In this document: positions 7,838-15,809 of the stretch, in pieces
How the letters are laid out: each line of letters opens with the position of its first letter
Position numbering within the stretch: the first letter of the stretch is position 1
NCBI GenBank assembly: GCA_964438715.1
Contig: CAYTLQ010000183.1
Coordinates: forward strand, 1-24,655
Origin: CAYTLQ01 sp964438715
Lineage (GTDB): Bacteria; Bacteroidota; Ignavibacteria; Ignavibacteriales; Ignavibacteriaceae
Length of the DNA stretch: 24,655 bases
Reading direction: 5' to 3'
Made by a program: the position numbers and the translations under genes
The notes under the pieces: model-generated
Seen by the model: only the letters and a program-made list of their open reading frames with translations
What the model was told of the DNA's origin: nothing
The model's database searches: none

Positions 7838-8680
7838 ATGCTTAAAGCCCTCGGATTAGTTGAAACGAAAGGGCTGATTGGCGCAATTGAGGCGGCTGAT
7901 GCTATGGCGAAAGCCGCCAATGTTAAGCTTATCGGTAAAGAAAAAACAAATCCCGCCCTTATAACAATTAAAGTAATTGGTGAAGTTGCCGCTGTTAAAG
8001 CCTCAGTTGAGGCCGGAGCTGCAGCAGCTCAACGAGTAGGACAGCTTGTTTCGACACTTGTTATTGCCCGCCCTGATGATCAATTACGCGAGTTATATCC
8101 TGAACTGGAATCTGATGAAGATATTTCGGCTACAGTTGCAGAAAAAAGTGAAGAGAAGAAAGCTGACGAAAGTAATCAAAACACAAATCCTATAAATAGA
8201 CCTGAACAACAAATAACTGAAAAAGTTGAGTTACCTCATACTGATAAGATTCCGGAGCAGTTTGAAGAAACGGAAGAATTGGAAAACGAGGAAAAAATTT
8301 CTGATACCGCTTTAGAAAAAACTGCTAAAGTAGAATCTGCTTTGGAAGAACCTGCGATAGAAGAAAATGAAAATGTTACTTCTGATCTGAGTACAGAAAC
8401 CACTACGGAAGTATTTTCAAAACCAGAATCGGTGAACTATGCAGAGGAGGCAACTTTATTTGATCAGGGTTCGGATGACTCAGTCTCAAAAGAACCTGAG
8501 ATGACATCCTTCAGTGACAATGATATTGAAGAACTCGAAAAGAGCGATCTCGAGTCACTTAATGTACATCAATTACGCAGATTAGCCCGAAGCCGAAAAG
8601 AGTTCCCAATTCATGGGAGAGAAATATCAAAAGCAAACCGGCAGGAGTTACTTTATTACTTCAGGAATCTGAACAAATAA
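7838..8680 (+). CDS. BMC-domain shell protein with acidic linker and Rho-N/SAP-like C-terminal module
   Basis: Residues 1-88 form a BMC domain parallel to that of the upstream gene (ALGLVETKGLIGAIEAADAM near the N-terminus, EAGAAAAQRVGQLV at 58-71), but the pore loop IGGG is replaced by TNPA at 37-40. Residues 89-233 are a low-complexity, strongly acidic segment rich in Glu, Ser, Thr and Asp, probably disordered. Residues 234-280 form a compact basic helical module: SLNVHQLRRLARSR, then GREISKANRQELLYYF. This resembles the Rho N-terminal or SAP-type fold, which often binds nucleic acid. EutK is a known precedent for a BMC protein with a nucleic-acid-binding-like tail, but its extension is a different fold. 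The gene probably shares a transcript with the upstream BMC gene. The shell assignment is firm; the tail function is inferred. Confidence 0.93.
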   Translation: MLKALGLVETKGLIGAIEAADAMAKAANVKLIGKEKTNPALITIKVIGEVAAVKASVEAGAAAAQRVGQLVSTLVIARPDDQLRELYPELESDEDISATVAEKSEEKKADESNQNTNPINRPEQQITEKVELPHTDKIPEQFEETEELENEEKISDTALEKTAKVESALEEPAIEENENVTSDLSTETTTEVFSKPESVNYAEEATLFDQGSDDSVSKEPEMTSFSDNDIEELEKSDLESLNVHQLRRLARSRKEFPIHGREISKANRQELLYYFRNLNK

Positions 8681-8695
8681 TCCCCTTTTTCTTCA

Positions 8696-8726
8696 TTTAT
8701 CCTGTAGCTCATTCTCGCTATATTTG
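8696..8726 (+). promoter_or_regulatory. Possible Bacteroidota-type promoter at the ybbR start
   Basis: TTTA at 8696-8699, a 19-base spacer and TATATTTG at 8719-8726 match the Bacteroides pattern at 11 of its 12 positions when the two free ones are counted (one mismatch, in the -33 box). The -7 element ends only three bases before the ATG at 8730, so a transcript from it would be leaderless or nearly so. Confidence 0.35.
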
Positions 8727-8729
8727 TGA

Positions 8730-9638
8730 ATGAAGAAGAAATTCCCTCTTATTTTTTTATCGGTATTAATTTCAATTATTTTTTGGATTTCAGTTTCTCT
8801 TTCCGGAGAGTATTATTATACTCTTACTGTCCCGATGAAACTGATTAACATCCCAAAAGGTTTGGCAGTTTCCTCAAGAATTCCGGATAAAGCATCTATT
8901 AAAATTCGGGGCAAAGGATGGAAAATACTTTCTTATTTGCTTTCTACCGATAATCCTTTTGTTGTTTCAGTTCAAGAGGAAAATAATCATCAGATCATAT
9001 TGCGAAATAGTATTTCGGAAAATGCGTGGTTGACCAATGATGTGAATGTTGTGGAAATAATTCCGAATTCGATAAAAGTAAGTTTTGACAGAACAATTGA
9101 AGGAAAAAGAAAAGTTATAGGCAACTGGAAATTTTCGTTTAAGGAGGGCTACGGATTAGCCCGACCGGTTGCTTTAAGACCTGATTCTGTTGAAGTGCTT
9201 GCGTCTAAAAAATTACTTGCCGAGATCACAACGATAGGAACTATTCCAAAAGAATTTGTTGAATTAGACAAAGCATTTACCGAAATAATCCCATTGGAAA
9301 CTATTAACGGAGTAATAATTAAGCCCGAGGCAGTCGAAGCATTTTTTGATGTCCAAAAGATCGTGGATAAAGAATTCACAAATATCCCTGTGGAGGTGCG
9401 AAATATTCCTCCGGACAGAACGGTGATACTAATTCCTAATGAAATTACCGTATCGGCCAAAGGAGGTATTGAATTGCTGGCACGCGCACAGAGCAATGAA
9501 TTTATTGCGTGGATAGAATATAGAGATATTGTTGCAGATACATTGGGAACCATTGAACCCAATATTCAATTGCCACCTTTTCTGCAACTCAACTATCTTA
9601 ACCCCGAAAGGCTAAGGTTCATAATCAAAAAATACTGA
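8730..9638 (+). CDS. YbbR-like (CdaR-type) membrane-anchored protein
   Basis: The 302-residue protein starts with three lysines and a hydrophobic segment at about 5-25 (FPLIFLSVLISIIFWISVSL), giving a single N-terminal membrane anchor with the rest outside the cytoplasm. The exported part consists of beta-rich repeats of the YbbR type. The telltale pattern 'RPVALRPDSVEVLASKK' (about 148-164) resembles the 'v.P..v.v.G....v' core, and similar units are found near residues 85-100 and 230-245. In Firmicutes YbbR/CdaR modulates the diadenylate cyclase CdaA and is encoded beside it; no cyclase gene is seen here. The ATG is at 8730; the next in-frame ATG would remove the anchor. tmk follows after 81 bases. 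Confidence 0.75.
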   Translation: MKKKFPLIFLSVLISIIFWISVSLSGEYYYTLTVPMKLINIPKGLAVSSRIPDKASIKIRGKGWKILSYLLSTDNPFVVSVQEENNHQIILRNSISENAWLTNDVNVVEIIPNSIKVSFDRTIEGKRKVIGNWKFSFKEGYGLARPVALRPDSVEVLASKKLLAEITTIGTIPKEFVELDKAFTEIIPLETINGVIIKPEAVEAFFDVQKIVDKEFTNIPVEVRNIPPDRTVILIPNEITVSAKGGIELLARAQSNEFIAWIEYRDIVADTLGTIEPNIQLPPFLQLNYLNPERLRFIIKKY

Positions 9639-9719
9639 GAGCTTTCAATCATTGATATTATATTTTCATTTTCCCAAAATATATATTAGGTATTTACTTT
9701 TTCTTAGATTCAGGATTAC

Positions 9720-10343
9720 ATGTTTATTTCCTTTGAAGGGATAGATTTTTGCGGGAAATCTACACAGGTGGTTAAATTACAGGAATATTTCCTTGAGCGC
9801 AAAGAACCAATTAAAGTTTTAAGGGAACCGGGCGGTACTGCTATTTCCGAGGAAATCAGAAAGATACTTTTAGATAAAAAAAATCTTGGTATGTGCAGTG
9901 AGACTGAAGTACTATTGTTTTCAGCGGCAAGGGCGCAGTTAGTCCGGGAGGTAATACGACCGAGTCTCAATGCCGGAGTTCATATTATTTTGGACAGATT
10001 TTTTGATTCAACTTCAGCATATCAGGGGTTTGGCAGAGGAATGTCTCTGAAAAAAATTCTTGAAATAACTGAATTTGCCGTTGGAACCACAATACCGGAA
10101 CTATCATTTTTTATTGATATTCCCCTCGAAGAAGCAGACCGTAGAAAAGCTATGGTAGCAAAGGAAAATTTAGATCGTATAGAAAATTCAAATATGCAAG
10201 TTTGGGAAAAAGTACGAAGTTGCTATCGTGAGCTTTGTAAAACAGAAGCACGCTTCAGAAAAATAGACGGAACAAAGACCCCCGATGAAATTCATTATGA
10301 AATTGTAGGTGAAATAAAAAAGATAAAGAATAAGGAGATATGA
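9720..10343 (+). CDS. tmk: Thymidylate kinase
   Basis: This cytosolic enzyme phosphorylates dTMP to dTDP for DNA synthesis. The 207 residues match the family length. The P-loop is EGIDFCGKST at 6-15, where Phe-Cys replaces the more usual Gly-Ser/Ala. REPGGT is at 35-40, the DR motif (LDRFFDSTSAYQGFGRG) starts at 91, and a LID segment rich in Arg/Lys/Glu follows from about 140. ATG at 9720 is preceded by a weak AGGA. The 3' end overlaps the protease gene by four bases (ATGA), so the two are translationally coupled. Confidence 0.96.
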   Translation: MFISFEGIDFCGKSTQVVKLQEYFLERKEPIKVLREPGGTAISEEIRKILLDKKNLGMCSETEVLLFSAARAQLVREVIRPSLNAGVHIILDRFFDSTSAYQGFGRGMSLKKILEITEFAVGTTIPELSFFIDIPLEEADRRKAMVAKENLDRIENSNMQVWEKVRSCYRELCKTEARFRKIDGTKTPDEIHYEIVGEIKKIKNKEI

Positions 10344-12001
10344 AAAGAAGAGTTAGAAATATTGTAGCATTCGCCGGATTAGGTTTTTTAGTTTTATTTT
10401 CCGGATTTGTTGTATCGAAAGGGGATATCTTTTTTGAAATAGCAAAAAATATCGATGTTTTTACAAAAGTTTATAAAGAAATTGCCTTTAATTATGTGGA
10501 TGGAATAAAACCCGAAGAATTTTTACGGGCCGGTATCAGAGGCATGCTCAACTCACTTGATCCTTATACAGTGTTTATTGATGAAAAGAAGCAGGAAGAT
10601 ATCGACCTTATGACTAATGGGAAGTATGGCGGTATCGGAGTGACAATAGGATTACGAGATGATAAAATTACCATTATGGAAATACTTGATGGTTATTCTG
10701 CTGAGCGGCAGGGATTGCTCATAGGTGATGTTATCATTGCTGTTGATTCTGTGAATGTGAGTAAAGAAAATTATGAAGATGTTTCATCGTATGTTAAAGG
10801 TACACCCGGAACATTCGTTTCATTAAAAATTTTACGCGAGGGAGTTACAGATACTCTTACTTTTGTGTTATTGCGGGAAGAAGTGCTTGTGAAAAATGTT
10901 CTTTTTGCAGGATTTTATCCTGAAAACAGTAATAATGTTTATATCAAACTCTCCGGCTTCAGTCGCTCAGCGGCTGATGAGGTTAAAAAGCAAATAACTG
11001 CACTCAAAGCTCAAAAAGAAATTGAATCCGTTATATTTGATCTTAGGGGGAATCCTGGCGGTCTGCTTGATGTGGCAGTTGAAATTTCAAACACTTTTCT
11101 CGAAAAAGGTCAATTAATAGTTTCAACAAAGGGCAGGGATAGTTCATCGTTAAAGCAATACTTCGCCACAAAAGAACCACTACTTAAAGATGCCCGTCTT
11201 GTTCTGCTCATCAATGATGGAAGCGCTTCAGCATCAGAAATTGTTGCGGGCGCTATTCAGGATCATGACAGAGGAATATTACTCGGAGAAAAATCATTTG
11301 GGAAGGGATTGGTTCAGACAATATCCCCGCTTTCATACAATACCTCATTGAAAATTACTACAGCTAAGTACTTTACACCGAGTGGCAGATGTATTCAGCG
11401 GATTGATTACTCCCGAAATAGTAAAGTCATAGCTTCCACAGATACTTTACTTGTTAGTACATACACAACCGATAAAAAGCGAAAAGTGTATTCTGCCGGA
11501 GGCATTACACCCGATACTATTCTGGTAGAGGAGGACTATCCTGCAATTGTAAAGGATTTATTGGCAAAGGGATATATTTTTAAGTTTGCTAACCAATTTT
11601 ACCACAATCCTTCAAGGCCGGAATTTGATGGAATTAATAATAAAAAACTCTTTGAAGACTTTATTGTATTTTTACGGAATGAAAAATATCAGTTCCATTC
11701 AGACGCAGAAAAGAAATTTGATGAGATGCTTGCCCTATTAAATTCTAATAAAAATGCTCAGGCATTAAAGGATGAACTTCAGCATGTCAGAAATAAAATT
11801 TTAGATTTATCTGCAAATGAAATTGAAATTTATAAAGCCGAAATCATTGATGAGTTGAGAATTGAACTCTCTTCAAGATATTATGGTTCTGACGGGCGAA
11901 TTAAAGAAAGTTTACGAACAGATAAACAATTCAATGCTGCTCTTTCAATAATTAGTGATAAGAATAAATACCACGGATTCTTACAAACAGAAAAACAATA
12001 A
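10340..12001 (+). CDS. S41 family C-terminal processing protease with PDZ domain
   Basis: The 553-residue protein begins with a positively charged start and a hydrophobic segment at about 8-25, a signal anchor placing it in the periplasm. A helical region with NSLDPYTVFID (71-81) precedes a PDZ domain at about 95-180 and the S41 core. The catalytic pair is S297 in NDGSASASEI and K322 in SFGKGLVQ, 25 residues apart as in Tsp/CtpA proteases. DLRGNPGG at 234-241 is another family signature. The last 170 residues are charged helices. CtpA-type proteases trim C-termini of exported proteins, but the substrate here is unknown. The start ATG overlaps the tmk stop; AAGGAG at 10332-10337 lies only two bases before it. 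Confidence 0.94.
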   Translation: MKRRVRNIVAFAGLGFLVLFSGFVVSKGDIFFEIAKNIDVFTKVYKEIAFNYVDGIKPEEFLRAGIRGMLNSLDPYTVFIDEKKQEDIDLMTNGKYGGIGVTIGLRDDKITIMEILDGYSAERQGLLIGDVIIAVDSVNVSKENYEDVSSYVKGTPGTFVSLKILREGVTDTLTFVLLREEVLVKNVLFAGFYPENSNNVYIKLSGFSRSAADEVKKQITALKAQKEIESVIFDLRGNPGGLLDVAVEISNTFLEKGQLIVSTKGRDSSSLKQYFATKEPLLKDARLVLLINDGSASASEIVAGAIQDHDRGILLGEKSFGKGLVQTISPLSYNTSLKITTAKYFTPSGRCIQRIDYSRNSKVIASTDTLLVSTYTTDKKRKVYSAGGITPDTILVEEDYPAIVKDLLAKGYIFKFANQFYHNPSRPEFDGINNKKLFEDFIVFLRNEKYQFHSDAEKKFDEMLALLNSNKNAQALKDELQHVRNKILDLSANEIEIYKAEIIDELRIELSSRYYGSDGRIKESLRTDKQFNAALSIISDKNKYHGFLQTEKQ

Positions 12002-12002
12002 A

Positions 12003-12302
12003 ATGGCACTAAAATCGAAAACTACGAGTATCGTATTCAGGCGTGATCCTACATACGGAAAATGTCCCGGCTGTGGAAAATATAATACGCTCCGGCGATC
12101 GCGGACACGAAATATCAGAGAGAGTATATTAAAGCTTACTACAATTTATAAGGTCTATCGTTGCCGCGATTGCGGATGGAGAGGGTTTCTTTCAACATTG
12201 ACAATAACCTCTCAAACCTTTAAAAACCTGTTAATTTACATTGGGTTGGCAGTACTTACTGCTATTATAATAATGCAGGTTTTACCTCGAATAGCACGGT
12301 AA
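12003..12302 (+). CDS. Small zinc-ribbon membrane protein of unknown function
   Basis: This 99-residue protein has two CxxC knuckles, C21/C24 (CPGC) and C54/C57 (CRDC), in an arrangement typical of a zinc ribbon, with a basic stretch of Arg and Lys between them. Residues 75-94 (LLIYIGLAVLTAIIIMQVL) form one transmembrane segment, so the ribbon is probably cytoplasmic. The ATG at 12003 begins one base after the protease stop. A longer frame upstream from 11955 would run through the protease C-terminus, so the internal ATG is preferred. It stops four bases before glcD. No named family is recognised; it may be an anchor or redox/metal-linked accessory protein. Confidence 0.75.
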   Translation: MALKSKTTSIVFRRDPTYGKCPGCGKYNTLRRSRTRNIRESILKLTTIYKVYRCRDCGWRGFLSTLTITSQTFKNLLIYIGLAVLTAIIIMQVLPRIAR

Positions 12303-12306
12303 GGAA

Positions 12307-13728
12307 ATGGATGAAGCCGTATTACGACGCGTAAAAGAGATTGTAGGTGCTGAAAACTTTCTCGACTCTCCTGAAGATTTACTCTGCTACTCCTATGATG
12401 GCACTCCACTATTAAAACAACTTCCGAAAGCAGTTGTCTTTCCCCGCTCTGTAGAAGATATTTCTCATTTATTAAAATTGGCAAACACAGAAAAATTTGC
12501 CGTTGTGCCTCGAGGTAGTGGTACAGGTCTCTCAGGAGGCTCGGTGCCTGTTGAAAATTCTATCGCACTTGTAATGACACGATGGGACAAGATCCTTGAA
12601 ATCGATCAGGCAAACCTCACTGCAACGGTGGAGCCGGGGGTTATTACAGGAAAATTTCAGGCTGAGGTTGAGAAGTGTGGTTTATTTTATCCACCGGATC
12701 CGGGCAGTCTGAATATATGTACTTTAGGGGGTAATGTTGCAGAGAATGCAGGGGGACTTCGTGGATTAAAATACGGAGTAACGAAGAATTATGTTCTTGG
12801 GCTTGAGATGGTATTACCTTCAGGAGAAGTAATTCAAATGGGTGGGAAAAATGTTAAGGATGTCGCCGGTTATAATTTAAGAGATGTAATGATTGGAAGC
12901 GAGGGAACACTTGGGATATTCACAAAGATTATCCTCCGACTTATACCTAAACCCCGCAAGTCGGTTACGATACTAGCGTATTTTGACCGTCTCCACGATA
13001 GTGCTAAAGCTGTTTCCGGTATTATTGCATCGCATATAACTCCGTGTATGATGGAGTTCCTCGATAATACTACAATTAATTGTGTTGAGGACTATACAAA
13101 AATTGGACTGCCGCGAAATTCTGAAGCTGTGTTACTTATTGAAATGGATGGAAATGGCAGTGCTGTAGATGATGACTCCGAGGTTGTGCAATCCGTACTA
13201 CGGTCAGCTAATGCTTCATATATTAAAACCGCTACTTCAACAGATGAAAGTAATGTATTAAAATCAGCCAGACGGAGTGCTTTTTCTGCTTTAGCAAGAA
13301 GAAAACCAACAACTATTCTGGAAGATGCTACTGTTCCACGCAGTGAATTGCCAATTATGATTGAACGGGTTACTCAGGCGGCAAAGGCGAATGATGTGAT
13401 TATAGGAAATTTTGGACATGCCGGGGACGGAAACCTCCATCCAACATGTTTAACGGATGAAAGAGACAAAGATGAAATTCTTCGTGCCCATAGGGCATTC
13501 GAATTTATATTTAATGAGGCAATTAAACTTGGGGGAACGATTACCGGTGAGCACGGTACCGGATTAGCGAAAAAAAATTTTCTTGAAAACGCAGTTGGAA
13601 GAACAGGAATAGAATTTATGATGAAATTGAAAAAATCTCTCGATGAAAATAATATTCTTAATCCCGGTAAAATTATTACAATGAGGCCACGCTGTGAAGG
13701 AAGCCTGAGAAATCCTACTGTTTTGTAA
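12307..13728 (+). CDS. glcD: FAD-linked oxidase, glycolate/lactate oxidase subunit GlcD-like
   Basis: The 473-residue protein has the vanillyl-alcohol-oxidase-type FAD fold. PRGSGTGLSGG at 68-78 is the FAD pyrophosphate-binding loop, GGNVAENAGG lies near 140-150, and GSEGTLGIFTK near 200 continues the FAD domain. The C-terminal cap contains FGHAGDGNLHP (about 369-379) and GEHGTGLAKK (about 414-423), the histidine-rich active-site motifs of GlcD and D-lactate dehydrogenases. It oxidises a 2-hydroxy acid and passes electrons to an iron-sulfur partner, probably the downstream glcF product. No glcE-like FAD subunit is nearby. AAGGA precedes the ATG. The exact substrate (glycolate, D-lactate, other) cannot be told. 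Confidence 0.92.
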   Translation: MDEAVLRRVKEIVGAENFLDSPEDLLCYSYDGTPLLKQLPKAVVFPRSVEDISHLLKLANTEKFAVVPRGSGTGLSGGSVPVENSIALVMTRWDKILEIDQANLTATVEPGVITGKFQAEVEKCGLFYPPDPGSLNICTLGGNVAENAGGLRGLKYGVTKNYVLGLEMVLPSGEVIQMGGKNVKDVAGYNLRDVMIGSEGTLGIFTKIILRLIPKPRKSVTILAYFDRLHDSAKAVSGIIASHITPCMMEFLDNTTINCVEDYTKIGLPRNSEAVLLIEMDGNGSAVDDDSEVVQSVLRSANASYIKTATSTDESNVLKSARRSAFSALARRKPTTILEDATVPRSELPIMIERVTQAAKANDVIIGNFGHAGDGNLHPTCLTDERDKDEILRAHRAFEFIFNEAIKLGGTITGEHGTGLAKKNFLENAVGRTGIEFMMKLKKSLDENNILNPGKIITMRPRCEGSLRNPTVL

Positions 13729-13740
13729 TTCAAATCTGTT

Positions 13741-14424
13741 ATGCCTGTTGCAATAAAATTAGCTAAACTAACTAATATTCTCATAGTTACTGCGGTAGTA
13801 TGTTCTTTTTCGTGCTCAACAGGTGGAAATTCATATAAGGAGGAAGGAGTCAACAAAATCGCAGAAGACAGTGTGTCGCAATATCAATTTAATGCAGTTT
13901 TTGATTCACTGTTGAAGTTATATATGGAAACACCGGTGATTTTTGACACTTCTTATTTCGTTACCGGTATCAGAGAGGTAAGTCCGGTGCCGGTAAAAAT
14001 GTTCTCTGTTTCCGGCTGCGATAACAAATTATTCATTAAGCCTGAGTGGTTAATGCATTTCAGTACTGCTGAATATGATTTTCTTATGAGCCTGGAAAAT
14101 ACATCTGATGCAGATTATGCCGCATTTATGGCCGACAATGAAATTATCGGCGAATGGTACAGAGTTTTTGAATCCAAAAAATCCGGTATTATGTTGTTCC
14201 AGCAACTAGGAACCGACATTAATGTCAACTGGGGAGATGTAGTAACCGAAACTTATTACATTGATGGCAAACCCATACTCTTTCGAAACAGGGAATGCTT
14301 CAGATTTACAAAAACCGGTGTTATACGAAGGTTTCTATGGGAAGATGAGCACCTGGTGGAACAACGATATATATTCAAGAGTGGCAAGCTCATAAATGAG
14401 GTTGTAGAATATCGTGCAAAATAA
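13741..14424 (+). CDS. Putative lipoprotein of unknown function between glcD and glcF
   Basis: The 227-residue product has an N-terminal hydrophobic segment (NILIVTAVVCSFSC) ending in cysteines at 21 and 25, with a relaxed lipobox-like SFSC, so it is likely a lipoprotein or exported. The mature part is acidic and rich in aromatic residues and contains the charged end GKLINEVVEYRAK. I recognise no family. The ATG is 12 bases after glcD, and the stop overlaps the GTG of glcF, so it is translated as part of the same unit and may assist the oxidase, although this is inferred from position only. Confidence 0.75.
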   Translation: MPVAIKLAKLTNILIVTAVVCSFSCSTGGNSYKEEGVNKIAEDSVSQYQFNAVFDSLLKLYMETPVIFDTSYFVTGIREVSPVPVKMFSVSGCDNKLFIKPEWLMHFSTAEYDFLMSLENTSDADYAAFMADNEIIGEWYRVFESKKSGIMLFQQLGTDINVNWGDVVTETYYIDGKPILFRNRECFRFTKTGVIRRFLWEDEHLVEQRYIFKSGKLINEVVEYRAK

Positions 14425-15748
14425 AGATGCATTAAATAAAATACGGTCTGTATTACCCGGAGATGATGTTTTAGCTCAGTGTATGCATTGCGGAATGTGT
14501 TTAGCTGTTTGCCCGACTTATGATTTAACGAAACTTGAGCGCTCCTCGCCGCGGGGAAGAATTAAAATGATAAAATCTCTTGCAGAAGGGGAACTGCAAA
14601 TCAGTGAAACATTTATAGAGGAAATGTCTTTTTGCTTAGATTGTCAGGCTTGTGAAACAGCCTGTCCGGCGGGTGTGAGATATGGTAGTATGGTCGAATC
14701 GGCAAGGGTATTGGTTATGGAATCAGGCAAATACCCGAAACTAAAAGGACTTTTTCAGAAAATCGGACTCAATTACATTATTGCGAATAAAACACTTTTG
14801 TCTCTCTTCGCATTTATTATGGCTCTTTTTCAAAAGAGTGGTATTCTGAATTTCATTTCGCAATCATCATTTTTCAGGAAAAATTTTCCCGGCCTTTGTG
14901 AGGCAATAAGATTAAGTCCGGTATTTGAATTTCTGCCCGGCAGTATGAAGTCATCTTCATTCATCCCCGCTGAAGCGGAGAGGAAGTTCACTGTAGCGTT
15001 TCTTTCGGGATGCTTAATGGATACCGCTTTCAGCTCTATTAACGAGGATACGATATATATCCTGAAGAAAAACAATTGTGATGTTATTATTCCAAGGGGG
15101 CAGGTCTGCTGTGGCTCTCTTCATGCACACAATGGCGAAATAAGGAAGGCAAAAGAATTAGCGAGAAAAAACCTTGATGTATTTAGTAAAAATGAATATG
15201 ACTTTCTCGTTTCTAATTCTGCCGGATGTGGCGCTTTTATGAAAGAGTATGGCCATCTTTTTGAAGATGATAATGAATATGCTGAAAAAGCAAGTAAATT
15301 CTCATCCAAAGTTCTTGATATTACTGAGTTTCTTGCGAGATTCGGGCTGAAAAATAACTTGGGAACAATATCAGATCATATTACTTACCATGATGCCTGT
15401 CATCTATGTCATACGCAAAAAATAACAAAAGAGCCGCGTGAGGTTCTCTCGAAAATACCTGGTATAAAAAATTCAGCATTAAATGACTCAACCTGGTGTT
15501 GCGGAAGCGCAGGTATTTATAATGTAACGCGTTATGATGATTCAATGAAATTTCTGCAAAGAAAAATGAATAATATAAAATTAACAGGTGCAGAAGTTGT
15601 TATAACTGGAAATCCGGGTTGTATGCTGCAAATAAAGTACGGCGCTGAAAAATTCGGAGTGAATGTAAAGGTTGAACATCCGGCATCCCTGGTTGCCAGG
15701 GCATACAGGCAGGGTGAAACAACAGTGTCCGTTAAGAGAAGTTTATGA
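14414..15748 (+). CDS. glcF: 4Fe-4S/CCG-domain iron-sulfur subunit, GlcF-like
   Basis: The 444-residue protein has two 4Fe-4S motifs near the N-terminus: cysteines 23, 26, 29 and 33 (CMHCGMCLAVCP) and 74, 77, 80 and 84 (CLDCQACETACP). The C-terminal half carries two cysteine-rich CCG domains, seen as VCCGSLHAH near 231 and WCCGSAG near 361, with HDACHLCHT before the latter. This layout is that of GlcF/LldE/HdrB-like subunits, which take electrons from the flavin subunit to the quinone pool. A hydrophobic stretch around 115-140 may sit at the membrane. The start is GTG at 14414, overlapping the lipoprotein gene by 11 bases. It ends the operon, 61 bases before the IS. Confidence 0.92.
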   Translation: MQNKDALNKIRSVLPGDDVLAQCMHCGMCLAVCPTYDLTKLERSSPRGRIKMIKSLAEGELQISETFIEEMSFCLDCQACETACPAGVRYGSMVESARVLVMESGKYPKLKGLFQKIGLNYIIANKTLLSLFAFIMALFQKSGILNFISQSSFFRKNFPGLCEAIRLSPVFEFLPGSMKSSSFIPAEAERKFTVAFLSGCLMDTAFSSINEDTIYILKKNNCDVIIPRGQVCCGSLHAHNGEIRKAKELARKNLDVFSKNEYDFLVSNSAGCGAFMKEYGHLFEDDNEYAEKASKFSSKVLDITEFLARFGLKNNLGTISDHITYHDACHLCHTQKITKEPREVLSKIPGIKNSALNDSTWCCGSAGIYNVTRYDDSMKFLQRKMNNIKLTGAEVVITGNPGCMLQIKYGAEKFGVNVKVEHPASLVARAYRQGETTVSVKRSL

Positions 15749-15809
15749 ATACTGCTATTAATAATTGCGTGCTGTTCACTTTCTTAAGTTGAAGTATTAT
15801 TAACGAAAC

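Noticed and set aside
9149..9562. 137-residue minus-strand frame inside ybbR
   Set aside because: The plus strand encodes a coherent YbbR protein across the region, and the minus-strand product is low-complexity with no recognisable motif.
11955..12002. Upstream extension of the zinc-ribbon protein start
   Set aside because: The extra 16 codons lie inside the end of the protease gene and would only add a low-complexity polar stretch; the ATG at 12003 directly follows the protease stop.
13374..13856. 160-residue minus-strand frame spanning the glcD end
   Set aside because: It is opposite the conserved C-terminal motifs of glcD (GHAGDGNLH, GEHGTG), so it is a shadow.
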